DNA of 47,705 bases from Bacillota bacterium (GCA_023415595.1 JAEZJW010000043.1:1-47705), one strand, 5' to 3'; positions 17,829 to 27,764 are shown, counted from the first letter of the stretch. Program-made: numbers and translations. The notes: a model not told the origin generated them from the letters alone.

Positions 17829-19331
17829 ATGAACGAAGTAAAGCATATTTTTGATGATTTGTATATCTTTGAAATGGCAAACAGCCATCAGGGAAGCCTG
17901 GAGCATGGAATAGATATTGTTACTGCAATGAGCAGGATTGCCAGGAAATATAATATAAAGGCTGCAGTAAAGCTCCAGTTCCGTAACCTGGATACCTTCA
18001 TCCATCCGGATTATATGGACAGGACGGATGCAAAGCATATTCCAAGGTTTTTAAGTACCAAGCTGGGTTACGAACAGTTCAACCAACTGGTGGATGCAAT
18101 CCACGACGAGGGTCTGATCGCAATCAGTACACCTTTTGACGAGGACGGCGTTGACTGGTGTATGGATATGGGAATTGACATCATTAAGGTAGCCAGCTGC
18201 AGTGCCATGGATTGGCCCTTATTAACGAAGATTGCGCAAACACAAAAACCAGTCATTATATCCACCGGTGGTAAGACCCTATCGGATATCGATAAGATCT
18301 ATAACTTCTTTACCCATAGAAAATGTGAATTCGCCTTCTTGCACTGTGTAGCAGAATATCCTGCTCCGAAGGAGAGGCTCCAGCTGGATTTTATCAGCAG
18401 GATGAAGCGCCGTTATCCTGAGATTACCATCGGTTATTCCGGCCATGAGGAACCCGATGATCATATTGTTCCGATGTTAGCGGTATCCAAAGGAGCAAGA
18501 ATCCTGGAAAGGCATGTCGGACTTCCGACGGAAACCATAACCTTAAATTCTTACTCGATGAATCCGGAACAGGCTGACTGTTGGGTGAAATCCATTCTGG
18601 AAGCCAAGACGATATGTGAGATGAAGAAGGAGGATACGAAGTACGTAAGTCAGGAGGAAGTGGACTCCTTACATTCCCTGATGAGAGGTGTATATCTGAA
18701 GCGGGATATCAAGCAGGGAGAGCCAATCTTTACGGAGGATGTATTCTTCGCTATGCCCTGTGGCGACAGGCAGATGCCCAGTGGTGATTTTAATGAAGGC
18801 ATTACTGCCAGCAGGGATTATAAGAAGAACGAGCCCTTAATGGAGAAGAGGACTATAACGGACATCGGACTTGTTCGCAGCGTAGTCCATGATGCCAAAG
18901 GTATGCTGTATGAAGCAGGGATTGCACTTGGCAGCAGCTTTGAGGTGGAGCTGTCCCATCATTACGGAATGAAGCATTTCCGCCAGGTTGGAGCAATTAT
19001 TATCAGCATCATTAACCGGGAGTACTGCAAAAAGCTCTTAGTCATCCTGCCTGGCCAGAAGCATCCGGTACATATGCACAAGGTGAAGGAAGAGACCTTC
19101 CAGCTGCTGTACGGTGATCTGGAGATCAACATAGAAGGAAATGAGAGAACCTTAAAGCCTGGGGATATCCAGACCGTGCTTAGGGAGGAGAAGCATTCCT
19201 TTACCTCGGTCAAGGGAGCTATCTTTGAGGAGATCTCCACTACCCATGTGAAGAATGACTCCTATTACGAGGACCCGGTTGTCAGAGCCCTGGACCCGAT
19301 CGAAAGAAAGACAATCTTAAAGAAGTGGTAG
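17829..19331 (+). CDS. Nonulosonate synthase (NeuB/LegI-type) with SAF and cupin domains
   Basis: A 500-residue three-domain protein. Residues 1-265 are a NeuB TIM barrel (FEMANSHQG, AVKLQF, ISTPFDEDGVDW, HCVAEYPAP, IGYSGHE, LERHVGL). Residues about 280-345 are a SAF domain (RGVYLKRDIKQGEPI, MPSGDF). Residues about 400-475 are a cupin with His415-x-His417 and Glu421/Glu422. NeuB enzymes condense phosphoenolpyruvate with a 6-carbon amino sugar to make sialic, legionaminic or pseudaminic acid. The cupin extension is an addition to the basic enzyme. The sugar-making steps before this one (Pse/Leg B, C, G, H) are not in the window and must be encoded elsewhere. Confidence 0.9.
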   Translation: MNEVKHIFDDLYIFEMANSHQGSLEHGIDIVTAMSRIARKYNIKAAVKLQFRNLDTFIHPDYMDRTDAKHIPRFLSTKLGYEQFNQLVDAIHDEGLIAISTPFDEDGVDWCMDMGIDIIKVASCSAMDWPLLTKIAQTQKPVIISTGGKTLSDIDKIYNFFTHRKCEFAFLHCVAEYPAPKERLQLDFISRMKRRYPEITIGYSGHEEPDDHIVPMLAVSKGARILERHVGLPTETITLNSYSMNPEQADCWVKSILEAKTICEMKKEDTKYVSQEEVDSLHSLMRGVYLKRDIKQGEPIFTEDVFFAMPCGDRQMPSGDFNEGITASRDYKKNEPLMEKRTITDIGLVRSVVHDAKGMLYEAGIALGSSFEVELSHHYGMKHFRQVGAIIISIINREYCKKLLVILPGQKHPVHMHKVKEETFQLLYGDLEINIEGNERTLKPGDIQTVLREEKHSFTSVKGAIFEEISTTHVKNDSYYEDPVVRALDPIERKTILKKW

Positions 19332-19393
19332 CAGATCAAAACTGATATGGATAGAAAACCAGCTTCGTAATGGCATATAGGATATGGGGATAC

Positions 19394-20626
19394 ATGAAGA
19401 TGAAAAACCTATGGAAAAAAATCAAATATTGGGGACAGCTGCTTTCTTTACTACTCTATGGCCTGTCCTTCCTTATGCCGAGAAATAAGAAGCTTTGGGT
19501 GATCGGAAGCACCTTCGGAACACGCTTTGCCGATAATCCCAAGTATTTCTATCTGTATCTGAACCAATATAGGTCAGAAGAAGTCCGGGCTGTCTGGATA
19601 TCAAAAAGCAAAGAGGTAATCCAGTTTCTTAAGGAGAACCAATTGGAAGGCTATTATCTATACAGTATCAGGGGTATATGGTATGCCCTGCGGGCCAAGG
19701 TGTATCTGTATGATAATTATTCCAAGGATATTTGTTTTCCTCTATCCGGCGGAACAGTTAAGATTAACCTATGGCATGGAATACCCTTAAAGAAGATACA
19801 GAAGGATAATCTTTTTGATTATATCAGAAATCCCAGAACAAAGAGGGAGAGGTTTTGTTCCATACCCAGGAGAATATCGGATGAGAAGCCCTCGGATTAT
19901 GTACTGACAACCTCGGATTATTTAAAGCCCTATTTTGCCTCTGCCTTTCAAACAGATCGGGTGTTGATTAGCGGTTACCCCAGAAATGACTGTATCCTGA
20001 ATAAGGAATTCAGGACCATCTCAACAGAGCAGGAGCTCAAGACTTTAGAGAAGATATGTCATATTAAGGCGGGTAATAAGCTGATTCTATATATGCCTAC
20101 CTTCCGGGACAGTGAGATAAAATTCTTCGAGGTGATGGATCTTAAACGATTTACAATGTTTTTGAAACGGGAAAGCATGTTTTTCCTGGTTAAGCTTCAT
20201 CCAAAATCAAAGCTATATGATAAATTTGCAGCTATGGAGGGGGAGAACATCCATATCATTGACCGGACAGAAGATCCGTATCCTCTGCTAGGTCAAGTGG
20301 ATCTTCTGGTTACAGACTATTCCTCCATATATTTTGACTTTCTGCTGACTGGAAAACCTATTCTGTTCTTTCCCTATGATATCTCTGAATATATAAATGA
20401 GTCCAGAGAAATGTACTTTGATTACGAAACCTTCACACCGGGTAAGAAGGTATACAGTGAAGAGGAATTGGAAGCCGAACTGACGGTGAAAGAGGATCTG
20501 TATTCCGATGCCAGGCAGAAGCTGAGGGATAAGGTATTTGATCCCGTAAGAAGCAGTAACGGCAGCGAATACTTATATCAGGAGATATGCAGACTATTAA
20601 AAATTGAGGGGAAGGGTCCAGTATGA
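19394..20626 (+). CDS. CDP-glycerol/ribitol phosphotransferase family protein (TagF-like), first
   Basis: About 410 residues of the Glyphos_transf family (PF04464). Visible signatures are NLWHGIPLKKIQ, TTSDYLKPYF, SGYPRNDCIL, LYMPTFRDS, LVKLHPKS and VTDYSSIYFDFLLTGKPILFF (two parts). Enzymes of this family transfer glycerol- or ribitol-phosphate from CDP-polyol to an acceptor; many relatives act in capsule or glycan decoration. The start is uncertain: ATG at 19370, 19394 and 19400 are in frame and none has a strong ribosome site. The 3' end overlaps the cytidylyltransferase gene by 4 bases, which suggests that enzyme makes its CDP-linked donor. Confidence 0.82.
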   Translation: MKMKNLWKKIKYWGQLLSLLLYGLSFLMPRNKKLWVIGSTFGTRFADNPKYFYLYLNQYRSEEVRAVWISKSKEVIQFLKENQLEGYYLYSIRGIWYALRAKVYLYDNYSKDICFPLSGGTVKINLWHGIPLKKIQKDNLFDYIRNPRTKRERFCSIPRRISDEKPSDYVLTTSDYLKPYFASAFQTDRVLISGYPRNDCILNKEFRTISTEQELKTLEKICHIKAGNKLILYMPTFRDSEIKFFEVMDLKRFTMFLKRESMFFLVKLHPKSKLYDKFAAMEGENIHIIDRTEDPYPLLGQVDLLVTDYSSIYFDFLLTGKPILFFPYDISEYINESREMYFDYETFTPGKKVYSEEELEAELTVKEDLYSDARQKLRDKVFDPVRSSNGSEYLYQEICRLLKIEGKGPV

Positions 20627-21342
20627 ATACAGTACTAATCTTTGCGGGTGGAGCGGGAACCCGGATGAAAAGCAATACGACACCGAAACAATTCCTGAAG
20701 TTGCATGGTAAAGACATTATTATTCATACCATAGAGCATTTTGAATATCACCCGGAAATCGATGCAATCGCTGTAGTGTGTATCTCCTCCTGGATTCCAT
20801 ATCTTAAGGGTATTCTAAAGCAGTATGCCATTACTAAGGTGAAATGGATTGTTGAAGGTGGAAGTACGGGACAGGAATCCATCTATAACGGCTTAAAAAT
20901 CCTGTCTAAGAAATGCTCCGAGGATTCCATTGTTCTGGTTCATGACGGAGTAAGACCTTTAATCAATGAAAAGGTCATCACGGATAACATAGCCTGTGTG
21001 AAGCAGTGTGGTTCAGCTATCACTGTTGCCCCATCGGTCGAGACAGTAATCACTGTGAGTGAGGATGGGAATATCGACAGAATCAACGACAGAAGCAGGA
21101 GTATGATGGCAAAGGCTCCTCAAAGCTTTTATCTGAAGGATTTATTAGGAGCCCATGAGCAGGCAGTCTCCGAGGGAAGGAATGATTTTATCGATTCTGC
21201 ATCGATTATGAGCCATTATGGATTCTCCTTGAAGACAGTCGCGGGTCCTTATGAGAATATTAAGATAACAACGCCCTCTGATTATTACATATTCCGTGCA
21301 ATCAGTGAAGCCAGGGAGAATTCTCAGATTTTCGGATTATAA
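20623..21342 (+). CDS. IspD/TarI-type cytidylyltransferase
   Basis: A 239-residue IspD-superfamily enzyme. FAGGAGTRM followed by PKQFL is the CTP-binding loop, and VLVHDGVRPLI and KAPQSF are family signatures. The family includes IspD (methylerythritol phosphate) and TarI (ribitol-5-phosphate). Coupling by a 4-base overlap to a TagF-like gene, with another TagF-like gene nearby, favours a CDP-polyol or related CDP-activated donor for glycan decoration. The exact substrate cannot be read from sequence. No TarJ-type dehydrogenase is adjacent; the next gene is a sugar epimerase. Confidence 0.85.
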   Translation: MNTVLIFAGGAGTRMKSNTTPKQFLKLHGKDIIIHTIEHFEYHPEIDAIAVVCISSWIPYLKGILKQYAITKVKWIVEGGSTGQESIYNGLKILSKKCSEDSIVLVHDGVRPLINEKVITDNIACVKQCGSAITVAPSVETVITVSEDGNIDRINDRSRSMMAKAPQSFYLKDLLGAHEQAVSEGRNDFIDSASIMSHYGFSLKTVAGPYENIKITTPSDYYIFRAISEARENSQIFGL

Positions 21343-21367
21343 CTATATTAGGATCGGCAGTGATGGT

Positions 21368-22450
21368 ATGGAAAGAGGAAACACAGCGAAAATGGCTACG
21401 GATAAAATACTTACTGAGGATTTAATTCATATTGCAGAAAGTGGTTTACCCCTGGAACAACTGGACAATCGTACAGTTCTTGTTACAGGGGCTTCCGGCA
21501 TGATTGGATCCCAACTGGTGAAAGCGCTATTGTACTGTAATAATATCAGAAATACTAAGATCAAGGTAATTGCCCTGGTACGGAATATGGATAAAGCCAG
21601 GGAGGTGTTCGAGTCCTTTTTGTCAGATGAGAACCTTAAGCTTGTTAAAGGTGATATCCTAACAGAGCTTACGTTTACTGAGACAATCGATTATATCATT
21701 CATGGAGCGAGTGTTACGGGCTCCAGGGATTTTGTGGAGTCACCGGTGGATACGATAAGAACCGCTGTAGCAGGAAGTATGAACCTGCTGGAACTGGCCA
21801 GGATCAAAAACGTGAAGAGCTTCGTGTATCTGTCTTCTCTGGAGATCTATGGTGTAACAGACCCGGATTTAGCTGCAGTAAAGGAAGAGGATTATGGGTA
21901 CCTCGATCCGATCAGTGTCAGAAGCAGCTATTCGGAAAGCAAACGTATGGTAGAATGCTTATGTGCAGCCTATCATAAGCAGTATGGCGTACCGGCAAAG
22001 ATCGCCAGGCTCTCCCAGACCTTCGGGGCAGGGGTTGAGTATGATGATACAAGGGTGTATGCCCAATTTGCCAGATGCATCATAGAAAAGAAAGATATTG
22101 TTCTTCATACGAAGGGGGATACCGTCAGAAATTACTGCTATACCAGGGATGCCGTTAAGGCGATTCTGCATATTCTTGTGAACGGCGTAAACGGTGAGGC
22201 CTATAATGTTGCTAACATGAGTACAGCCATTTCCATCAGGGAAATGGCACTGCTGTTAATAGAACAATATCCGGAGGCCGGTATCAAGCTCGTCTATAAA
22301 ATCGAGGATGAACAGAAATTTGGCTATAACCCAACAGTGAAGATTAAGCTTGATACATCAAAGCTCCAAACCCTCGGCTGGGAAGCAGAGATTCCTTTAA
22401 GTGTAATGTTTGACAGGATGATCTTAAGTATGACAAGCCGGCACACCTGA
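21368..22450 (+). CDS. NAD-dependent epimerase/dehydratase (extended SDR)
   Basis: An extended SDR enzyme, about 360 residues from this start. VTGASGMIG near residue 38 is the NAD-binding loop and YSESK the catalytic Tyr-x-x-x-Lys. YLSSLEIYG, GDTVRNYCYTRDAV and YNVAN are typical of nucleotide-sugar epimerases and dehydratases. The start is uncertain: ATG at 21368 and 21392 are both in frame, the latter behind AGAGGAAA at a longer spacing. It lies between the IspD-like and second TagF-like genes, so it may act on a CDP-sugar made by the cytidylyltransferase; this is inference. Confidence 0.85.
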   Translation: MERGNTAKMATDKILTEDLIHIAESGLPLEQLDNRTVLVTGASGMIGSQLVKALLYCNNIRNTKIKVIALVRNMDKAREVFESFLSDENLKLVKGDILTELTFTETIDYIIHGASVTGSRDFVESPVDTIRTAVAGSMNLLELARIKNVKSFVYLSSLEIYGVTDPDLAAVKEEDYGYLDPISVRSSYSESKRMVECLCAAYHKQYGVPAKIARLSQTFGAGVEYDDTRVYAQFARCIIEKKDIVLHTKGDTVRNYCYTRDAVKAILHILVNGVNGEAYNVANMSTAISIREMALLLIEQYPEAGIKLVYKIEDEQKFGYNPTVKIKLDTSKLQTLGWEAEIPLSVMFDRMILSMTSRHT

Positions 22451-22492
22451 TACACCTTAGTTATTCTATCAATCCTATGTCGGAGGAAATCC

Positions 22493-23641
22493 ATGAAGAA
22501 AGAAAATCATCTTTTGAACATCCGGATAACAACTCTATTCTATTTGTTCAGACTGTTCCCGGTGAAGCAAAATAAAATAGTATTTTGTAATTATGTGGGG
22601 AAGGGGTATGGCTGTAATCCCAAATATATTGCCGAAGAGATATTAAAGAGGAAGAAAGAATGGGATCTGGTGTGGCTGACGGATTTCCCGGAGGAAACAT
22701 TCCCGGAAGAAATTCGTGCTGTAAAATATGAATCAGTGAAGGCAATCTATGAACTGGCTACTGCAAAGGTCTGGGTGGATAACCAACGGAAACTGCCTCG
22801 TTATAAAAAGAGAACATCACAGTATTTTATCGAGACTTGGCATGGCGGTGGAGGTCCAATGAAGAAGATTGGAGCCGATAATCCGAGAAATTTTAATAAT
22901 AAGCCATATGAGAAAACATCAAAGCATATGGATCGTATTGCTGATTTAATGATTTCTAACAGTACCTGCTGTACAAGGATCTATCGTTCCGCTTTTCACT
23001 TTACCGGTGAGATATTGGAATGCGGCTATCCCAGAAATGATATTCTGGTGAATGAACACTCCCATTTACGAGAAAAAGTTTATCATTATTTTAAATTACC
23101 GTTATCTTATAAAACAGTGTTATATGCGCCGACCTATAGAAACGGACGGGGGTTGGAAGCGTATCAATTAGAGATCAGTAATTTGGTTTCCACTTTGGAA
23201 AAACGTTTCGGAGGAGAGTGGAGAGCTCTTTTGCGTTTGCATCCTTCCCTATCGAAAGAAGCAAAGGAAACCAATTGGGGAGATAAGGTTCTGAATGCAT
23301 CATTTTATAGCGATATGCAGGAGCTGTTAGCGGCTTGTGATGTGTTAATATCGGATTATTCGAGTGTAATCAGTGAATTTGCATTAACAGGAAATCCTAT
23401 CTTTCTGTATGCAACTGATGTGCAGGAATATGCAGTGGAGCGTGACTTTTATGTTGATTATTATAAGCTTCCCTTTTCAATTGCTGAAGACAATGAACAA
23501 TTAATTCATAATATCTTAAGCTTCGAGCCTTCTGAGTATGAGAAAAGGGTCAGGGATTATCTGGTGGATGTTGGAATGAAGGACTTTGGACGGGCAGCAA
23601 AGGATGTTGTAAACCGAATCGAACATTGGATAGAATTATAA
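22493..23641 (+). CDS. CDP-glycerol phosphotransferase family protein (TagF-like), second
   Basis: A 382-residue Glyphos_transf family protein. ETWHGGGGPMKKIG, ISNSTCCTRIY, CGYPRNDIL, VLYAPTYRNG, LLRLHPSL and ISDYSSVISEFALTGNPIFLY (two parts) follow the family order. Its catalytic motifs parallel those of the copy at 19394, but the sequences are clearly divergent, so the two probably act on different acceptors or add successive phospho-polyol units. CGGAGGAAA precedes the ATG. The polysaccharide pyruvyl transferase gene follows after 14 bases. Confidence 0.85.
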   Translation: MKKENHLLNIRITTLFYLFRLFPVKQNKIVFCNYVGKGYGCNPKYIAEEILKRKKEWDLVWLTDFPEETFPEEIRAVKYESVKAIYELATAKVWVDNQRKLPRYKKRTSQYFIETWHGGGGPMKKIGADNPRNFNNKPYEKTSKHMDRIADLMISNSTCCTRIYRSAFHFTGEILECGYPRNDILVNEHSHLREKVYHYFKLPLSYKTVLYAPTYRNGRGLEAYQLEISNLVSTLEKRFGGEWRALLRLHPSLSKEAKETNWGDKVLNASFYSDMQELLAACDVLISDYSSVISEFALTGNPIFLYATDVQEYAVERDFYVDYYKLPFSIAEDNEQLIHNILSFEPSEYEKRVRDYLVDVGMKDFGRAAKDVVNRIEHWIEL

Positions 23642-23655
23642 TCAGAGAGGTAGTT

Positions 23656-24726
23656 ATGTTTAAAATACTGTTAATCGGCCTAAAGAATAACGAGAATTTA
23701 GGGGACGTCATTATTAGTGACTGTACCGAATTTTTATTGAAGATGGTTATGAAGGATTTGAATCAAACAGAGTATGAAATAACTACTATCGATATGACGG
23801 AAGAAGATTATTCACTGATTGCATCATCGGATCTAGTTGTTTTTTCAGGTGGAGGTATTATTAAATATAAATACCAGAAGTTTTACATATATCTGGATAA
23901 GATTACCTATCTGGCTGAAGAATTAGGTGTTCCGGTAATTCTGAACGCTGTTGGTGTGGAAGGATATGACGATACTAATGAGAACTGCCTTATATTAAAG
24001 AATGCTTTAAATCGTACCTGCATTAAGCAAATTACAACCAGGGACGACTTAGGGTTATTACGGGACAGATATATCACGAATCAAAATATTAAAGTTGATA
24101 AAGTGGCTGATTCTGCGGTATGGGCTTCTGATATCTTTGAAATCAATAGAAATGAAAAATCAGATATTATCGGTCTGGGTGTAATTCGTGAAGGCATTTT
24201 TAAGTCTAACGGTATTGATTTAGGTTATCCCGAGCTGATCAGGTTATGGGGTGATATCATCTGTGAGTTGGAATCAAGACAGTTAAAATGGAATATATTT
24301 ACGACCGGATGGCCTTCTGATATGAAATTTGCACTCAATTTAATGAAAGAGTTAGGAAGAGAAGATGAGATCGAAGATAAGGTTATGAAGGAGCCAAAGA
24401 GTGCGGCTGAACTCATCAATACCATAGCACAATATAAAGGTATCATAGCAGGCAGGCTGCATGCCAACATAATAGCATATTCGTTAAGAATCCCTTCCGT
24501 TGGCCTTGTATGGAATGATAAATTAAACTTTTGGGGAGAGACGATTCATGCCCCTAAGAGATTTTTTAAGCATAGTAATTTTAATGCTTCCATGATAGTG
24601 AATGGGTGCTTGGAAGCAATAAATGAGGGATATGAGGAAGAAAACAGGGAAAATTTTAAACAAACGGTTTACAAATCCCTGAAAGAAGGTTTATATGAAA
24701 TTTTATACCAAGGAGGAAATCAATGA
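23656..24726 (+). CDS. Polysaccharide pyruvyl transferase family protein, first
   Basis: A 356-residue member of PF04230. The N terminus ILLIGLKNNENLGDVIISD is the family GxxNxGD motif, VFSGGGIIKY the next conserved loop, and GIIAGRLHANIIAYSL the C-terminal R-x-H motif. Family members add a ketal-pyruvate to sugars (CsaB, WcaK) or transfer other groups. The ATG at 23656 follows AGAGAGG; the longer in-frame TTG start overlaps the upstream gene. It overlaps the next family member by 4 bases. Confidence 0.85.
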   Translation: MFKILLIGLKNNENLGDVIISDCTEFLLKMVMKDLNQTEYEITTIDMTEEDYSLIASSDLVVFSGGGIIKYKYQKFYIYLDKITYLAEELGVPVILNAVGVEGYDDTNENCLILKNALNRTCIKQITTRDDLGLLRDRYITNQNIKVDKVADSAVWASDIFEINRNEKSDIIGLGVIREGIFKSNGIDLGYPELIRLWGDIICELESRQLKWNIFTTGWPSDMKFALNLMKELGREDEIEDKVMKEPKSAAELINTIAQYKGIIAGRLHANIIAYSLRIPSVGLVWNDKLNFWGETIHAPKRFFKHSNFNASMIVNGCLEAINEGYEEENRENFKQTVYKSLKEGLYEILYQGGNQ

Positions 24727-26018
24727 AATTCGGTATAGTAACATATTCTGAACGGCCAATGAGTTCCAACAGAGAAATCAGATTAAATATTGGAGATCCT
24801 ATTCAGACCTATGCAATGAGATACATCTATGAGCAAATGGGCGTAGAAAATGATTCCTTAATTGAGATTAGCAGATACCACGCAGGAACTTATGACGGAG
24901 AGTATGTTGTTCTTCCTTATAACTGCTTTAACAGAATATATAATCAATATGGATACGCTTATAATTCGCTTCCTCTATCGCATAAAATAATACCGATATT
25001 CTACAGCTTTCATCTCCATTCCAGAACGATTGATCCGTATATATTAAATAATTTAAAGGCTTATGAACCAATTGGATGCCGTGATGAAGAAACCATGATC
25101 AATATGAGACAGCATGGTATCTTGGCATACTTATCAGGATGCGTTACAGCCTTGTTACCGAGGCGCGATATAACGCCTAAGGAGGAGAAAACTTTTTTTG
25201 TCGATGTACCGGAGAGTATATTGGACTATATTCCTGAAAATATCAAGAAGAATTGTGAATTTACGGGACATCATATTTTATTTGAGAGAAGTTCGGATTC
25301 CGATTATATGACAGAGGAGGAATATGAACGTTTTTATTCGGCGGGGATGGAACAATTGGAAAGGTATAAAAAGGAGGCCACATTAGTGGTGACCTCTCGT
25401 CTTCATGCGGCAGCTCCTTGCATGGCATTAGGAATTCCGGTTATTTTAGTAAGTGATAATTTTGATGGCAGATTTTCATGGATCGATAAATACTTACCCT
25501 TATATACTCCGGATACCTTTAACGAAATTAATTGGAACCCGGGCATTGTTGATTATGAAGCAGATAAAGCTTTCATGACTAAGTTTTTGATAAATAAAAT
25601 AAATAGCACCTATGAAGAATATCAGGGAATGTATGACATAAGCAGCTTTTATGAAGACAGAACCAAGAAAAGATATAACAAAAAGTTGGTGGATGAGTTG
25701 CATAGATTGCCGTTCTCTGGGCAAAAAGAGATAAAATATGCTGTATGGGGACTAACCACAATGGCATTGATCCTTCGAAATGTGATTGAGGATCATTTTA
25801 AGGGGTGGAGCTTAGCAGCAGCAATCGATAAGGCCTCGGATGGAGCCTTTGAAGGGGTTACAATCGAGAAGTTAAGCGATATCGAAAAGCAGGATCAGGA
25901 TATCATCTATTTTATTATACCGAAATCAGCTCATAAGGAAGCATATGAATTATTGACTAAGCTAAAACGGAAATTTGTTTTAGTCGAAGGCTGTAATTTC
26001 GTATATTATGATAATTGA
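24723..26018 (+). CDS. Polysaccharide pyruvyl transferase family protein with Rossmann-like tail, second
   Basis: A 431-residue protein. Residues 1-320 match the pyruvyl transferase fold (LNIGDPIQTYAM near the start, TLVVTSRLHAAAPCMALGIPVI near residue 220-240, split here for length). Residues about 335-431 form a separate alpha/beta segment beginning KEIKYAVWGLTTMALILRN, like the small nucleotide-binding domains found at the ends of sugar-modifying enzymes. Translation is coupled to the previous gene by an ATGA overlap. The pair may act together; substrate unknown. Confidence 0.8.
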   Translation: MKFGIVTYSERPMSSNREIRLNIGDPIQTYAMRYIYEQMGVENDSLIEISRYHAGTYDGEYVVLPYNCFNRIYNQYGYAYNSLPLSHKIIPIFYSFHLHSRTIDPYILNNLKAYEPIGCRDEETMINMRQHGILAYLSGCVTALLPRRDITPKEEKTFFVDVPESILDYIPENIKKNCEFTGHHILFERSSDSDYMTEEEYERFYSAGMEQLERYKKEATLVVTSRLHAAAPCMALGIPVILVSDNFDGRFSWIDKYLPLYTPDTFNEINWNPGIVDYEADKAFMTKFLINKINSTYEEYQGMYDISSFYEDRTKKRYNKKLVDELHRLPFSGQKEIKYAVWGLTTMALILRNVIEDHFKGWSLAAAIDKASDGAFEGVTIEKLSDIEKQDQDIIYFIIPKSAHKEAYELLTKLKRKFVLVEGCNFVYYDN

Positions 26019-26051
26019 TATAAACGAAGGAGGAAGGGACATTCCATCAAT

Positions 26052-27737
26052 ATGACAAAAGAGATAAACCTAATCTTCAATAATAATATTCGTCTGTTGT
26101 CAAATATGGATAAGCTGGTACATTTTTTTCGTATCCAAAATTATGACAGAGGACTTCGGATTGCAACGAATATCATCGATCAGCTTAGCTCATCTATAGA
26201 ATTATTGATTTCACAGTCAGAGTATTTTAACACCGATACGGTACGAATGAGCTCCGACACTTTGCTGGAAATGATGAGGTCCATTCTGGATGCCCAGAGC
26301 ACTCGGGATTATATCCTCCTGGCAGATCTTTATGAGATTCAGATCATACCATTCATTATCAGTCTACAGGAATATATCATCGGAAGGGAAGAGTTTGATT
26401 TTCCTGAAGGGAATTATACCGATTCGATCAATCTTCTGAAGGTGAAGGATCCTGCATTGGCAGAGCTTATAATTGCCCTGCCGTTGCAAGGCTTGGCGAT
26501 ACCCTCTGGGCCTGCGGTTGAATTCGCCTCTTGCGGACTTATGACGCTTACAGCATATGATCATGGACTAAAATTCTATCTGCACAGTAACCGTAATGTA
26601 TCCGGTGAGGCATTTAGACTGGCTTCCTCCTGGTATAGGGAAGAAAAGACAAAGTATATCATCTATGGTCTTGGTTTGGGTTATCATGTTATGGAATTAT
26701 CTTCTCTTGACGATGGAATACAAATCGAGGTATATGAAAGTGATCTTAATGTAATCCACCTTGCGTGTGCCTATACCGGTATGAAAAACATCCTTTCTGA
26801 TTCAAGAATTAAGCTGACCTATGACCCTGATTTCTCAAAAATGATGAGTCGGATTGATACTCTGAGTGAAGGTACAGAGCTGGTTCTGCATTATCCGTCA
26901 GTAAGGATGATAAAGAATGATATCATTCGGGAGAGACTGGAAGAATATTTTATTCAATACAGTTCAATTAATAACCAAAGTTCTGTCTTAAGAAGTAATT
27001 TTAATCATAATATGCTTCTGCAGGATAATGCCGTAGATGTGTTAGCTGAAAGCTTTGGTGGCAAGGATCTGTATATTGTGGCTGCCGGGCCATCCCTTGA
27101 CCTCAATTTTCTATTGTTAAAAGAGCGGAAGGCCAATAGTATCCTCCTGGCTACAGGCACTGTGTTTCACAAGCTCATGAAGGCGAGCATCCAGCCGGAT
27201 TATGTCATTGTTACCGATGCTAATTCCAGAGTATACAAACAAATTCGTGGATTAGAAGAAAGCTCTGTCCCGATGCTTTATCTTTCGACTGCGAATAAGC
27301 AGGTAACAAGTAATTATCGGGGAAATAGATATATTATTTTTCAGGAGGGCTATCCAAAGGCAGAGGACTATGCTAAGGAAAACGGCTTTCACCTGCACAA
27401 AACCGGTGGATCTGTCAGTACGACGGCGTTGGATATTGGGATTCGCTTTGGATGTAGAAGGATAATATTCCTGGGGTTGGACTTAGCATATACCAATAAT
27501 TATGTACATGCTGCAGACACCTCCAGAAGAGAACTGAAGGGGGACACTCACTTATTACAGGTTACTGACATCCATGGAGATAAAATTTATACTACAAAGA
27601 CACTAACGATATATCGCAAATGGATTGAGAATAGAATAGCAGATGCATCAGGGATTGAATTCATAAATGCAACAGAGGGCGGAGTTAAGATTAAAGGCAT
27701 GAGGCATGCGAAACTCATGGAAGTCCTGTCAGAATGA
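26052..27737 (+). CDS. Second Maf-type DUF115 protein with N-terminal helical module
   Basis: A 561-residue Maf family protein. Residues 1-115 are the helical module shared with the 98-aa protein at 10269 and the paralogue at 31144 (RDYILLADLYEIQI). Residues about 190-310 contain the Rossmann-like segment YIIYGLGLGYHVMEL. Residues about 335-545 are DUF115, with VAAGPSLDLN, KTGGSVSTTAL, FLGLDLAY and ATEGGVKIKG. It stops soon after this last motif and so lacks the helical tail of the first Maf protein. It closes the second transcription unit, ahead of a terminator. A flagellin glycosyltransferase role is inferred from the family. Confidence 0.85.
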   Translation: MTKEINLIFNNNIRLLSNMDKLVHFFRIQNYDRGLRIATNIIDQLSSSIELLISQSEYFNTDTVRMSSDTLLEMMRSILDAQSTRDYILLADLYEIQIIPFIISLQEYIIGREEFDFPEGNYTDSINLLKVKDPALAELIIALPLQGLAIPSGPAVEFASCGLMTLTAYDHGLKFYLHSNRNVSGEAFRLASSWYREEKTKYIIYGLGLGYHVMELSSLDDGIQIEVYESDLNVIHLACAYTGMKNILSDSRIKLTYDPDFSKMMSRIDTLSEGTELVLHYPSVRMIKNDIIRERLEEYFIQYSSINNQSSVLRSNFNHNMLLQDNAVDVLAESFGGKDLYIVAAGPSLDLNFLLLKERKANSILLATGTVFHKLMKASIQPDYVIVTDANSRVYKQIRGLEESSVPMLYLSTANKQVTSNYRGNRYIIFQEGYPKAEDYAKENGFHLHKTGGSVSTTALDIGIRFGCRRIIFLGLDLAYTNNYVHAADTSRRELKGDTHLLQVTDIHGDKIYTTKTLTIYRKWIENRIADASGIEFINATEGGVKIKGMRHAKLMEVLSE

Positions 27738-27764
27738 CGATCTGTAGAACAATAATTAGATTTG

